Shown here piece after piece: positions 21,092 to 30,305 of a stretch of DNA of 64,000 bases (the first letter of the stretch is position 1; each line of letters opens with the position of its first letter). Where the stretch lies: positions 62,001 through 126,000 of the forward strand of contig CALUYE010000002.1 in NCBI GenBank assembly GCA_944324945.1, written 5' to 3'. Under the pieces are notes generated by a model. It made no database searches. It had not been told where the DNA came from and saw only the letters and a program-made list of their open reading frames with translations. Position numbers and translations under genes: made by a program. The DNA is from Candidatus Gastranaerophilales bacterium. Its GTDB lineage: Bacteria; Cyanobacteriota; Vampirovibrionia; Gastranaerophilales; Gastranaerophilaceae.

Positions 21092-22219
21092 TAAATATTC
21101 TAAGACCCTGTCTCCAACGTAAGATAAACTGTCTTTTATTCCTATATTTTTCGGTTTTATATTTTTTGAATATTCTATATAAGGCACCATTTCTCTTGTG
21201 TGATCCGTTCCTTTGTATGTCGGATCGCACCCATGGTCTGCTGTTATAATTAAAATATCATCATCTGTCATATTATTAATAAAATCAGGAATATAAGAAT
21301 CAATTTCTTCAATTGCTTTTTTATATCCTTTTGCATCACGTCTGTGTCCGTATAGCATATCGGTATCCACAAGATTGACAAATATAAAATCACTTTTTGA
21401 ATTTTTAATGGCATCAAGCGTTTTGTTTAATCCGTCGGTGTTTCCTTTTGTCGGAATTGTTTCATCTATGCCCGAGCCTGTAAAAATATCGTAGATTTTA
21501 CCAATTGCGAGTGTTTTTTTGTTGTTTTTTTGTAAAATATTTAAAACAGTGTCTTTAGGGGGTTTAACAGAATAATCATGTCTTAGGGAACCTATTCTTT
21601 CGGGCTTGTTATTGATTATTCTATACGGGCGTGCTATAACACGCGATATTCCGTATTCATATTCATCTAAAATTTCTCTTGCGATTTTTGACCAGTTATA
21701 AAGAGTTTCAACTGGTATTAAATCAATATCAAGAGCAATTTGAAATACACTGTCGGCACTTGTGTAGATAATCGGGTATTTTGTTTTTTGGTGTTCGTAA
21801 TTTAAATCCTGAATTATTTTTGTACCAGATGCGGGGTAATTTCCTAAAATTCCTTTGCAGTTTGTTCTTTTTATAAATTCATTAATTATGAAATCGTCAA
21901 ATTTTAAATAAGTTTTAAACGGCTTATCTAAAATTAATTTCATCATTTCCCAGTGTCCTGTTGTTGTATCTTTACCTTTTGATTTTAGTTTTAATTTCCC
22001 CCAGGAAGCACTGTAGTTATTTTCTTTTTTAACTCCTTTGATATCTATAATATTTCCAAAACCCATTTTTTCTAAATTGGGTACATAAAGCCCTCCTGTA
22101 GCATCGGCAAGGTTTTTAAGGGTGTTACAATTTAAATCATCACCGTATTTAGGGGCGTCTTCCATTGCTCCGCAACCCATTGAATCAACCACAATAACTA
22201 TTATTCTTTTTTTATTCAT
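21086..22219 (-). CDS. deoB: Phosphopentomutase
   Basis: Interconverts ribose-1-phosphate or deoxyribose-1-phosphate with the 5-phosphates in nucleoside salvage. It belongs to the alkaline phosphatase superfamily and has 377 residues, close to the usual 390. Metal ligands are visible in VVDSMGCGAMEDAP at the N-terminus and in TADHGCDPT and TDHTREMVP near the C-terminus. The phosphorylated Thr region is GKDTTTGHWEMM. It is monocistronic with a good promoter upstream; no nucleoside phosphorylase is adjacent. Confidence 0.96.
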   Translation of the reverse strand: MNKKRIIVIVVDSMGCGAMEDAPKYGDDLNCNTLKNLADATGGLYVPNLEKMGFGNIIDIKGVKKENNYSASWGKLKLKSKGKDTTTGHWEMMKLILDKPFKTYLKFDDFIINEFIKRTNCKGILGNYPASGTKIIQDLNYEHQKTKYPIIYTSADSVFQIALDIDLIPVETLYNWSKIAREILDEYEYGISRVIARPYRIINNKPERIGSLRHDYSVKPPKDTVLNILQKNNKKTLAIGKIYDIFTGSGIDETIPTKGNTDGLNKTLDAIKNSKSDFIFVNLVDTDMLYGHRRDAKGYKKAIEEIDSYIPDFINNMTDDDILIITADHGCDPTYKGTDHTREMVPYIEYSKNIKPKNIGIKDSLSYVGDRVLEYLS

Positions 22220-22237
22220 AAAATATCCTTTGATTTA

Positions 22238-22266
22238 ATGATATTTTGATTTTTTTGATGTGTCAA
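22238..22266 (-). promoter_or_regulatory. Promoter for deoB
   Basis: On the minus strand a consensus TTGACA (22266-22261), 17 bases, then TATCAT (22243-22238). The start of transcription would be near 22231, leaving a short leader with an AAGGATA ribosome binding site before the ATG. Confidence 0.7.
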
Positions 22267-22304
22267 CATAATAAATTTTCAAATAATCTGTTATTATTAT
22301 GATG

Positions 22305-22517
22305 ATGGAATATATTAAAATATTAAAAGATTATTCAAAAAATATTTTTGAAAAGCAGCTTGCAATTTATCTTGCAAACAGTGTCGATACTTCAATTTGT
22401 GAAGAATCCATAAAAAATCGCGAGTTTATTTTAAAAAATTTAAAACCCAAAAATGACTTTATAATTTATTCAACAGCTGTTGCATGTGAAGATAAGAAAG
22501 AAAATATTAATCAATAA
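22305..22517 (+). CDS. Hypothetical 70-residue protein
   Basis: No family recognised. Three ATG codons lie in tandem at 22299, 22302 and 22305; the last is chosen because a TATTAT -10-like hexamer (22292-22297) ends seven bases before it. The predicted protein is helical and polar (MEYIKILKDYSKNIFEKQ at the start) with two cysteines and a C-terminal acidic stretch. It converges with rnhA and overlaps it by 11 bases. No ribosome binding site is seen; the gene could be spurious. Confidence 0.4.
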   Translation: MEYIKILKDYSKNIFEKQLAIYLANSVDTSICEESIKNREFILKNLKPKNDFIIYSTAVACEDKKENINQ

Positions 22518-22992
22518 AACCGCTGTCTGTTTCGAGATTTTCTTTGTTCCTTGCACATACTGCCAATTTATCGCATATTTCATTGTACTTATTTGAATTA
22601 TGACCTTTAACCCAGATGAATTCAATTTCATGGTTTTTTTGTGCGGTTAAAAATTTTTCCCATAAGTCAATATTTTTAACGGGGTTTTTGGAATTTAATT
22701 TCCAATTTTTTTCAACCCAGCCATCAAGCCATTTTTGATTTATTGCATCAATTACATATTTTGAATCGGAATAGAGTTTGATTTTGCAGGGTTTTTTTAA
22801 AATATTCAACGCGTCAATAACAGCCATTAACTCCATTCTGTTATTTGTTGTATATTCAAAGCCTTTTGAAAATTCTTTTTGGTGAATTGTATTATTTTTA
22901 TCTTTATACATCATAACAATGCCATACCCGCCCTTGCCAGGGTTATTGGCACAGGCACCGTCCGTATAAATATCAACAAGTGGTTTTTCCAT
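22507..22992 (-). CDS. rnhA: Ribonuclease HI
   Basis: Cuts the RNA strand of RNA-DNA hybrids (primer removal, R-loop clearing). The protein has 161 residues. The four catalytic carboxylates are visible: Asp11 in YTDGAC, Glu54 in NNRMELMA, Asp76 in YSDSKYV and Asp141 in CDKLA. The WVKGHN loop carries the conserved His. The basic protrusion (handle) region QKWLDGWVEKNWK is present. It is single and minus-strand, divergent from the DAHP synthase gene. Confidence 0.96.
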   Translation of the reverse strand: MEKPLVDIYTDGACANNPGKGGYGIVMMYKDKNNTIHQKEFSKGFEYTTNNRMELMAVIDALNILKKPCKIKLYSDSKYVIDAINQKWLDGWVEKNWKLNSKNPVKNIDLWEKFLTAQKNHEIEFIWVKGHNSNKYNEICDKLAVCARNKENLETDSGFID

Positions 22993-23102
22993 AAAAAAAT
23001 TGTATCATAAAACAATATTTCTTAATAACTTATATACATTATTGTCTGTTTATGATTCAATATTCTTTGCGATATTTACATTTACTATGGAGATAAGAAT
23101 AA

Positions 23103-24137
23103 ATGATTGTAATAATGGAGCATGATGCAACAGCTGAACAAGTTAACAAAGTAATTAAATATATTGAAGATAAAGGTCTTAAAGTTCAGGTAAATAACGG
23201 TGAAACTCTTAAAGTGGTTGCGGTAATCGGTGATAAATGCGGTCTTAATATAGAAAATATATCTTCTTTCGAAGGTGTCAGAGAAGTTAAAAAAGTTCAA
23301 GAACCCTATAAACTTGTCTCAAGAATAACGCATCCTAAAGACACGGTAATTAAATTTCCAAACGGTGTTAAAATAGGCGGTTTGGAAAAACCTGTTTTAA
23401 TTGTCGGGCCGTGTTCCGTTGAAAAAGATTTTGAAGGTCTTTTAAAAGTTGCACAGGCTGCAAAAGAAATGGGATGTCATTTTTTAAGAGGCGGTGCTTT
23501 TAAACCGAGAACAAGCCCTTATGATTTTCAGGGTTTGGAAGAAAAAGGACTTCAATATCTTGCACAGGCAAGAGAAAAAACGGGGCTATTAATAGTAACT
23601 GAAGTTATGGATACCATGGATATTGCTCTTGTTTCAAAATATGCTGATGTTTTACAGGTAGGTGCAAGAAATATGCAAAACTTCAAACTTTTAAAAGCGT
23701 TGGGAAGAACTAAAAAACCCGTGCTTTTAAAAAGAGGAGCAGCAGCTTCAATTAAAGAATTTTTACTTGCAGCGGAATATATTCTATACAACGGAAATCC
23801 GAACGTAATTTTATGCGAACGCGGAGTGAAGAGTTTTGATACGCAGTTTGCAAGAAATGTATTGGATATTGCAGCGGTACCGATAATAAGAAAATATTCT
23901 CACCTTCCTGTTATGGTTGATCCATCACATGGTACAGGCAAGAAATATTTAATTGAGCCGATGAGTAAGGCTGCATTGGTCGCTGGGGCACATGGTATTA
24001 TGATGGAAGTTCATCACAACCCTGATTGCGCAATGTGCGATGGGGCGCAAAGTTTAAATATAGACGAATTTAAAAATGTCGCAAGAAGTTTGAATAAACT
24101 AATCGGAAGAATAGATTACGATAATAAAAATTCGTAA
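23103..24137 (+). CDS. aroF: 3-deoxy-7-phosphoheptulonate (DAHP) synthase, type I-beta
   Basis: Joins PEP and erythrose-4-phosphate at the entry to the shikimate pathway. The protein has 344 residues and a Thermotoga/Bacillus-type architecture: residues 1-70 form a ferredoxin-like ACT-related regulatory domain, then the barrel with VGPCSVE, LRGGAFKPRTSPY, KRGAAASIKE, ILCERGVKSF and the metal/substrate site VDPSHGTGKK. The N-terminal domain gives feedback inhibition by Tyr or Phe in homologues; that here is inference. It is the first gene of a likely cluster with glyQ (29-base gap). The gene name aroF follows the common label for this type. Confidence 0.94.
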   Translation: MIVIMEHDATAEQVNKVIKYIEDKGLKVQVNNGETLKVVAVIGDKCGLNIENISSFEGVREVKKVQEPYKLVSRITHPKDTVIKFPNGVKIGGLEKPVLIVGPCSVEKDFEGLLKVAQAAKEMGCHFLRGGAFKPRTSPYDFQGLEEKGLQYLAQAREKTGLLIVTEVMDTMDIALVSKYADVLQVGARNMQNFKLLKALGRTKKPVLLKRGAAASIKEFLLAAEYILYNGNPNVILCERGVKSFDTQFARNVLDIAAVPIIRKYSHLPVMVDPSHGTGKKYLIEPMSKAALVAGAHGIMMEVHHNPDCAMCDGAQSLNIDEFKNVARSLNKLIGRIDYDNKNS

Positions 24138-24166
24138 AAATTTTATAAGATGACAAGGATAATTAA

Positions 24167-25054
24167 ATGGCATTAACTTTTCAACAATTGATATTAAACC
24201 TTTCAAAATACTGGTCTGATAACGGATGTGTTATTCAGCAGCCTTATGATATTGAAAAAGGTGCAAGCACGATGAACCCTGCTACCTTTTTAAGAGCATT
24301 GGGGCCTGAGCCGTATTCAACCGCTATGGTAGAACCTTGCAGACGTCCGACTGATGCAAGGTATGGTGAAAATCCGAACAGATTAGGGCATTATTTTCAA
24401 TATCAGGTAATTTTAAAACCAAACCCGGATAATTCGCAAGAATTGTATTTAAATTCTTTATCTGCGATGGGTATTGATTTAGAAAAGCACGACGTAAGGT
24501 TTGTTGAAGATAACTGGGAATCGCCGACGCTTGGTGCTGCGGGTGTAGGCTGGGAAGTTTGGCTTGACGGTATGGAAATAACGCAATTTACATATTTCCA
24601 GCAAGTCGGCGGATTGGAAGTTAAACCCGTTGTTTTAGAAATTACATACGGTTTGGAACGTATCGCAATGTATTTACAAAATGTGGATAGTGTATTTGAT
24701 ATAAACTGGAATGAAAATTTAAAATACGGCGATATTTATCTTCAAAACGAAATAGAACAATCAAAATATAATTTTGAATATTCAAACCCGAAGCGTTTAT
24801 TTGAATTATTTGATTTAGCAATGGATGAAGCAAATGATTGTATAGAGCATAGTATAGTTCTACCTGCTTATGATTGGGTTTTAAAATGTTCTCATACATT
24901 TAATCTTTTGGATGCAAGAGGCGTTATAAGCAAAGATGAGCGCGTTAATTACATTAACCGCATAAGAACCCTTGCATCAAAAGTTGCTAAATTGTATGTC
25001 GAACAAAGAGAGAAACTTGGTTTCCCGTTAATTAAAAAACAGAAAGAAAAGTAA
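24167..25054 (+). CDS. glyQ: Glycyl-tRNA synthetase alpha subunit
   Basis: The catalytic subunit of the bacterial alpha2beta2 glycyl-tRNA synthetase. The protein has 295 residues; it opens [18 protein letters not shown], with the family signatures [17 protein letters not shown] and [10 protein letters not shown] (class II motif 3). The beta subunit gene glyS, usually next in line, is not here; it must lie elsewhere or be diverged. An AAGGATA site precedes the ATG. The first amino acid permease gene starts at the very next base after the stop. Confidence 0.97.
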   Translation: MALTFQQLILNLSKYWSDNGCVIQQPYDIEKGASTMNPATFLRALGPEPYSTAMVEPCRRPTDARYGENPNRLGHYFQYQVILKPNPDNSQELYLNSLSAMGIDLEKHDVRFVEDNWESPTLGAAGVGWEVWLDGMEITQFTYFQQVGGLEVKPVVLEITYGLERIAMYLQNVDSVFDINWNENLKYGDIYLQNEIEQSKYNFEYSNPKRLFELFDLAMDEANDCIEHSIVLPAYDWVLKCSHTFNLLDARGVISKDERVNYINRIRTLASKVAKLYVEQREKLGFPLIKKQKEK

Positions 25055-26659
25055 ATGAACAAAAACGAGAGCAAAGATTTTATGCCCGAGTTTGAGCAAA
25101 AGGCTGAAGTTGGTGCATTAACAACATTTGTAAAAAATTTATTAAAAATGAAAAACCCTGATTCCATGTTAAAACAAGCACAGGAAGGCGGGCTTAAAAA
25201 AACGCTCGGTGCTTTTGATTTAATAATTTTAGGAGTGGGCGCAATAATAGGAAGCGGAATTTTTACGGTTGTTGGAATTGCTGCGGTTGGCTCGCCTGAA
25301 TCGGCAGGAGCAGGACCTTCCTTGATTTTATCCATGATAATAGCTTCAATGGCTTGTATATTTTCAGCACTTTGCTATAGTGAATTTGCTTCAATGCTTC
25401 CTGTGGCAGGAAGTGCTTATTTATATACTTATGCAACTATGGGTGAATTTATGGCTTGGATGATAGGCTGGATTTTGATGCTTGAATATTTGGTTGCATA
25501 TATTGCGGTTGTAAGTGCTTGGAGCGGTTACTTTATGCAATTTTTAAAAGGTTTTGGTGCTTTTTTGCCTGATTGGCTTGTTAATCCTCCCGTGTATTTG
25601 ATTCATGATTATTCAACCGCGGTAAATGAAATAACAAAACAAGGACTTGATGCAAACAGTGTAATTCCTCATTTTCTTGGTATTCCGATATGTATCAATG
25701 TTCCAAGTCTTGTAATTACAATAATTTTAATCTCTATTTTAATTAAAGGAATACAGGAATCAACCAAGATGGCAGGCTTGATGGTGGCAATTAAGCTTGG
25801 TGTTGTCGGCTTGTTTGTATTTACGGGCATGTTTTATATCAAGCCTCAAAACTGGACACCTTTTGCGCCTAATGGCTTAGAGGGTATGTTTATGGGTGCT
25901 TTTATCATATTTTTCGCATATATTGGTTTTGATGCAATTGCAACGGCAGCGGAAGAAACAAAAAACCCCCAAAGAAACCTTCCGATAGGTATTATCGGTT
26001 CTCTTTTAACATGTACCGTTGTATATGTTTTGGTTGCGCTTGTTTTAACTGGCGTTGTTCCGATTGATAAAATTGATGTACAAGCGCCTATTGCATCCGC
26101 TATGAATATGATAGGCAAAAATTGGATTGCGGGTTTAATTTCAATTGGTGCATTGACAGGGCTGACTTCTGTTTTACTTGTTATGCTTTTAGCGGGTACA
26201 AGAATATTATATGCAATGTCAAGAGACGGATTTTTGCCTAAAGTTTTGCAAACGGTTCATCCGAAATTCAAAACACCTCATGTTATTACTTTGATGACAG
26301 GTTTTATTTGTATAGTCGGTACAATTTGTATGAATATATCAACGGCAGCGGAATTATGCAACTTTGGGACTTTTGCTTCATTTATAATTGTATGCGTTGC
26401 GGTTTTGATTTTAAGAAAAACACAGCCTGACAGATACCGTCCCTTTAAGGTTCCTTTTTCTCCTTATGTACCAATGGCTGGAATTATCTGCTGCAGCGGA
26501 TTGATGTTTTATTCCATGAAATTTTTAAAAACTTCAAGAGTGTTATTCCCTGTTTGGATAATTCTTGGTATAGCTTTTTACTTTTTATACGGTTACAGAC
26601 AGCAAAGAAAGCTGGAAAAATGTGCGGAATTGACTGCAAATAAGGAAGATAATGTTTAA
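25055..26659 (+). CDS. APC-family amino acid permease (CAT type), first of a tandem pair
   Basis: A 12-14 helix secondary transporter of 534 residues. The signature GAIIGSGIFTVVG lies in TM1, ALCYSEFASMLP in TM3 and AYIGFDAIATAAEETKNPQR in TM6-loop, all typical of cationic amino acid permeases (YfnA/YhdG relatives). A hydrophilic N-terminus of about 50 residues carries GGLKKTLGAFDL before TM1. Its ATG directly abuts the glyQ stop. It overlaps the following paralogue by eight bases. The substrate is unknown; branched or cationic amino acids are common in relatives. Confidence 0.92.
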   Translation: MNKNESKDFMPEFEQKAEVGALTTFVKNLLKMKNPDSMLKQAQEGGLKKTLGAFDLIILGVGAIIGSGIFTVVGIAAVGSPESAGAGPSLILSMIIASMACIFSALCYSEFASMLPVAGSAYLYTYATMGEFMAWMIGWILMLEYLVAYIAVVSAWSGYFMQFLKGFGAFLPDWLVNPPVYLIHDYSTAVNEITKQGLDANSVIPHFLGIPICINVPSLVITIILISILIKGIQESTKMAGLMVAIKLGVVGLFVFTGMFYIKPQNWTPFAPNGLEGMFMGAFIIFFAYIGFDAIATAAEETKNPQRNLPIGIIGSLLTCTVVYVLVALVLTGVVPIDKIDVQAPIASAMNMIGKNWIAGLISIGALTGLTSVLLVMLLAGTRILYAMSRDGFLPKVLQTVHPKFKTPHVITLMTGFICIVGTICMNISTAAELCNFGTFASFIIVCVAVLILRKTQPDRYRPFKVPFSPYVPMAGIICCSGLMFYSMKFLKTSRVLFPVWIILGIAFYFLYGYRQQRKLEKCAELTANKEDNV

Positions 26660-28154
26660 AAGAATAATTAATAATGCACTTTCAAGAAAATCAACCACAG
26701 AACTTATAGATAATGCCAAAAAAGGAAGTTTAAAAAAGACTCTTTCGGCGTTTGACCTTTTTATAATAGGAATAGGTGCTGTTGTCGGGACGGGTATTTT
26801 AACAATAGTAGGAACGGCTATTCAAGGAGGGCCTGAGAGTTTAGGCGCAGGGCCTGCAATTATAATATCGATGGTTTTAGCTGCAATTGCATGTGTTTTT
26901 TCGGCACTTTGTTACAGTGAAGTAGCTTCTATTATTCCCGTATCGGGAAGCGTATACACTTATGCTTATGCTACATTGGGCGAATTTGCCGCCTGGATTG
27001 TAGGATGGGTATTGATGCTTAATTATGTAATCGGAAACATCACGGTTGCAAGCTCCTGGTGCGGGTATTTAACCCAGCTTTTAAAAGGATTCGGTCAATA
27101 TTTGCCGCAATTTGTAATTAATTTTCCGATATGGCTTAGAAGCGATGTTCGCTCCATAATTCATATGTGTGATAAATACGGCTTGGATTATCATGATAAA
27201 ATGCCTTATTTATTTAACCATATTCCGTTTGCAGTTAATGTTCCGGTTGTTTTATTGACTTTAGTTTCAACCTTGATTTTGATTAAAGGAATAAGAGAAT
27301 CAACGAGATTTGCAACAATTATGGTCTGTTTGAATATTCTAACAATTGTTTCTTTTATTGTTGTTGGTGCCTTTTATGTAAAACCGCAAAACTGGATTCC
27401 TTTTGCTCCAAACGGAATAGAAGGGATATTAATGGGTGCTTTTATAATATTTTTTGCATATATCGGTTTTGATGCCGTTTCAACTGCCGCGGAAGAAACA
27501 AAAAATCCTCAAAGAGATTTACCTATTGCAATATTGGGTACTTTGATATTTTGTACCGTTTTATATATTCTTGTTGCCCTTGTTTTAACGGGGGTATGTC
27601 CTTTGGGCCATATAAATACGCAGGCTCCCATTGCCGCAGCGCTTAGTGTTATTAATAAAGATTTTCTTGCGGGATTTATATCTGTTGCTGCAGTTTGCGC
27701 GCTTGCGAGCGTATTTTTAATTTGTCAATTGGCTTCAACAAGAATTTTATATGCAATGTCAAGAGATAAGTTTTTACCGAGGGTTTTAAGAGCAATACAT
27801 AAAAAATACAGAACTCCTCACATGCTAACCTGGATTGTCGGATTGGTTATTATTGTGTGCAGTTTATTTATGGATTTAAATATTTCGGCGCAATTGTGTA
27901 ATTACGGTACATTTACCGCGTTTATTGCAATTTGTGTTGCGGTTATTATTTTAAGAAAAACAGAACCCAAGCTAAAACGGCCCTTTAGAGTTCCTTTAGT
28001 GCCTTTATTCCCGATCCTTGGAATAATATCATCTTTAGGGCTTGTTATATTTTCTTTTAAGAAATTATCCTCAAGCGTTACCATGTTTATAGTTTGGATA
28101 ATAATCGGCGTAACGATTTATTCTATTTTCAGTTATAAAAATTTAAGAAAGTAA
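26652..28154 (+). CDS. APC-family amino acid permease (CAT type), second of a tandem pair
   Basis: A paralogue of the preceding gene, 500 residues, about 30 residues shorter at the N-terminus. It keeps the same landmarks: GAVVGTGILTIVG, ALCYSEVASIIP, AYIGFDAVSTAAEETKNPQR and a matching C-terminal helix block. The middle extracellular loop differs (WLRSDVRS...), hinting at a different substrate or a regulatory split. An AAGGAAG site inside the first gene's end supports coupled translation. This is most likely a tandem duplication. Confidence 0.92.
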   Translation: MFKRIINNALSRKSTTELIDNAKKGSLKKTLSAFDLFIIGIGAVVGTGILTIVGTAIQGGPESLGAGPAIIISMVLAAIACVFSALCYSEVASIIPVSGSVYTYAYATLGEFAAWIVGWVLMLNYVIGNITVASSWCGYLTQLLKGFGQYLPQFVINFPIWLRSDVRSIIHMCDKYGLDYHDKMPYLFNHIPFAVNVPVVLLTLVSTLILIKGIRESTRFATIMVCLNILTIVSFIVVGAFYVKPQNWIPFAPNGIEGILMGAFIIFFAYIGFDAVSTAAEETKNPQRDLPIAILGTLIFCTVLYILVALVLTGVCPLGHINTQAPIAAALSVINKDFLAGFISVAAVCALASVFLICQLASTRILYAMSRDKFLPRVLRAIHKKYRTPHMLTWIVGLVIIVCSLFMDLNISAQLCNYGTFTAFIAICVAVIILRKTEPKLKRPFRVPLVPLFPILGIISSLGLVIFSFKKLSSSVTMFIVWIIIGVTIYSIFSYKNLRK

Positions 28155-28156
28155 AA

Positions 28157-28549
28157 TTACGCTTCTTCGTCTTTAATATCAACGGTTGAGCGGGTTTCAT
28201 TAAGGGCGGGTTCGTATGCTTGGTATAATTTTTTAGTTTTTTTAATTTTATCAAATTCGTCTTGTGCTTCTTTTTTTAATTTTTCAAGAAGTGAAATATT
28301 TTCTTTTTCTTTTTTGATTAAATCAAGCTTGATTGAATAAAGCTCTTTGTCTTCCTTGATTTCTTTTTGATGAATTTTTTCAAAAGATGTAATTTGTTTT
28401 ATTAATTGATTTTTTTTGCCGAAAATGTAGTTTATTGTTTCAATATCATGCTTTTTTATTGCATCTTTAATATAGAGATTAATTTTTAAAAAATTATCAT
28501 ACAACAATTTTATATATTCTCTGTCATTTTGATTAAGCAAATTCGTCAT
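28157..28549 (-). CDS. FliT/FlgN-like flagellar chaperone candidate
   Basis: A predicted all-helical protein of 130 residues, with Lys/Glu-rich coiled coils (residues about 50-110). It is placed as a flagellar export chaperone only by position, directly after fliS, and by its helical hairpin character; sequence motifs are too weak to name it fliT. The start at ATG 28549 (MTNLLNQND) is preferred because upstream in-frame codons translate the fliS acidic tail in another frame. It overlaps fliS by 17 bases. Confidence 0.55.
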   Translation of the reverse strand: MTNLLNQNDREYIKLLYDNFLKINLYIKDAIKKHDIETINYIFGKKNQLIKQITSFEKIHQKEIKEDKELYSIKLDLIKKEKENISLLEKLKKEAQDEFDKIKKTKKLYQAYEPALNETRSTVDIKDEEA

Positions 28550-28979
28550 CGTCTTCATCTTCGTCATCATCAATATCGTCATCTTCAAAAACTTCTTGCG
28601 CCTGTTGTTTTTGGCTTAGTGCAATTGCCTTTTCCCAGGTTTGTTTTAAGCTTTTTAAATATCCCAAAACTTCATCAATTGCGCTGATATCTTTTTTCAT
28701 ATTTGCATGGATTAATCTTCTTATAAAATATTCATAAAGACTTGTGAGATTTTGTGCTAATTGTGGGGCAATTTCCCTGTCAAGCGAATCAATAAATTCC
28801 TGAATAATTTTTTGCGCGCCGATGAGATTTGAATGATATGATTCAAAATCTTTTTTATTAAGGGCAATTTTTGCTTTATTTAAAAATTGAATGGCGCCGT
28901 CATAGAGCATAATTAAAATCTGTTCTCTGGTGGCGGTTTCAATACTTAATTTTTGATATTGTTTAACATATTGATTCAT
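28533..28979 (-). CDS. fliS: Flagellar export chaperone FliS
   Basis: Binds flagellin in the cytoplasm and keeps it unpolymerised until export. The 148-residue protein shows the family core: YQKLSIETATREQILIMLYDGAIQFLNKAK, here split as SIETATREQI and LIMLYDGAIQFL, then an ARA-type helix and LYEYFIRRLIHAN. The C-terminal 18 residues are almost all Asp and Glu (EDDDIDDDEDEDDDEF), an unusual tail; in known FliS proteins the C-terminal helix is less charged. It lies two bases after the FlaG-like gene. Confidence 0.92.
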   Translation of the reverse strand: MNQYVKQYQKLSIETATREQILIMLYDGAIQFLNKAKIALNKKDFESYHSNLIGAQKIIQEFIDSLDREIAPQLAQNLTSLYEYFIRRLIHANMKKDISAIDEVLGYLKSLKQTWEKAIALSQKQQAQEVFEDDDIDDDEDEDDDEFA

Positions 28980-28980
28980 T

Positions 28981-29418
28981 TTAATATTTCCTGTTGATTA
29001 ATACTCCACAATAGTTTTTCAAATATTTTGTCAAGCTTGACAGCGTCTGTGTGTCAAATGTTTGAATGATTGATTGAGATGATTTTTCTTTTATTGAAAC
29101 AGTGTTTGTTTTGTCATCTATTTCAAGCGTATACTTTTTTGTATCGGATAAATCGTATTTTGTAATATCTTTTGCAGGTGTTTTTTTATTAATTCCATCA
29201 TTTTCATCGTTTTTATCATCTTCGTTTTCATCTTCCTGTTCTAAAATTTCCCCTTGAGCATGGTTTTGATTGTTTTTATCGTCCGCATCGATTCTTTGCC
29301 CTTTTGAAAGACCGTTAATAAATTGCGGGCTTGTCTGGGGGTTGATGTTATTAAGTTCATTTGAATTTAACTCTGAACCCATTCTTAATTGATTAACAGA
29401 TATCCCATCTAAACCCAT
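28981..29418 (-). CDS. flaG: FlaG-like protein
   Basis: Residues about 90-145 match the FlaG domain: KYTLEIDDKTNTVSIK, then IIQTFDTQTLSSLTKYL and a short C-terminal GVLINRKY. The first 85 residues are polar and acidic, with repeated Asn, Asp and Glu. FlaG proteins influence filament length; the exact mechanism is unsettled. The protein has 145 residues, in the family range. First gene of the flaG-fliS-chaperone unit; the fliD cap gene that normally sits between flaG and fliS is missing here. Confidence 0.72.
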   Translation of the reverse strand: MGLDGISVNQLRMGSELNSNELNNINPQTSPQFINGLSKGQRIDADDKNNQNHAQGEILEQEDENEDDKNDENDGINKKTPAKDITKYDLSDTKKYTLEIDDKTNTVSIKEKSSQSIIQTFDTQTLSSLTKYLKNYCGVLINRKY

Positions 29419-29554
29419 ATTAATCTTTCGTAAACAATTATAACGTATTTCACATTTCTATTAATAAATTATATAATGTATTTATAAAAAAATCTACGTT
29501 GTGTATAATAAATAAGGATTATTTTACGTTATAGTAATTATTTAGGAAATAAGA

Positions 29555-30304
29555 ATGCAAAAAGTTTCAGATGTTTTTTTGGATAATATAAAAAATTTGC
29601 CAATTTGGGTTAAGCAGGTAATGGCAAGAGAAATACTTGATGATATGAATAAAAAGTTGGCTGATTTTAATGAATTAACCCAAAGCGAAGTTTTATTTCA
29701 GTACATGGTTCCAAAACTTAGTTTTAAAGGTAAACAAGAACTTCAAGAAAAGTCTATGAGGCTATCAGGTGCGTTTTATACTTTTTTACAAGATTTATCC
29801 GAAGAAAATAATATGTTTGAAATAACGGTTAAAAATAGCTGGTCGTTTGCAGATACGGCTAAAATCTTTGTAAAATGCGATGAACTTGAATTTTTAAATA
29901 CGTCAGATAGAACGCTTGATAAAAATATTGCACTTGCGATGTTTATAGCAGGAAAAATTAAGACAGGCGAATTTTTGAAAAAAATCGGAAGAATCGATGC
30001 AATTCAATTGGAACAAGCAATAAGATATCAAAAACAATTGAATGATGAAGGCAGACATATAAAAATGGCAAGTATAATGATTAAAATGGCCTTTATTTCG
30101 GATAAAGGTCTTGATAGTCTGCTTTTATTAAAAGAGGAAGCAAAAAGAAGGCTTCCTGTCAGCATAGGTATTACATCAATCAAATGTGATTCACCTGAAG
30201 AAGAACAAAATCAGGTTTTAAGGCTTCAAAAGGAAATAACACGCCTTGAGAGCGAAAATTTGATTATGAAAAAACGCCTTAAAAAACTTTTAAATATTAA
30301 TTAG
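29555..30304 (+). CDS. Protein with a MshEN/T2SSE_N-like domain and C-terminal coiled coil
   Basis: A 249-residue soluble protein. Residues about 135-195 (KTGEFLKKIGRIDAIQLEQA, then IMIKMAFISDKGLDSLL) resemble the N-terminal domain of type II secretion/type IV pilus ATPases, which in MshE binds cyclic di-GMP. The first 130 residues are a mixed domain I do not recognise, with LSFKGKQEL near residue 55. The last 40 residues form a coiled coil. There is no ATPase domain. It starts with a good AGGAAATAAG site, is divergent from the flagellar genes and one base ahead of the asparaginase gene. Confidence 0.6.
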   Translation: MQKVSDVFLDNIKNLPIWVKQVMAREILDDMNKKLADFNELTQSEVLFQYMVPKLSFKGKQELQEKSMRLSGAFYTFLQDLSEENNMFEITVKNSWSFADTAKIFVKCDELEFLNTSDRTLDKNIALAMFIAGKIKTGEFLKKIGRIDAIQLEQAIRYQKQLNDEGRHIKMASIMIKMAFISDKGLDSLLLLKEEAKRRLPVSIGITSIKCDSPEEEQNQVLRLQKEITRLESENLIMKKRLKKLLNIN

Positions 30305-30305
30305 T

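Noticed and set aside
24138-24166. T-box element upstream of glyQ
   Set aside because: Only 29 bases separate aroF and glyQ; there is no room for a T-box.
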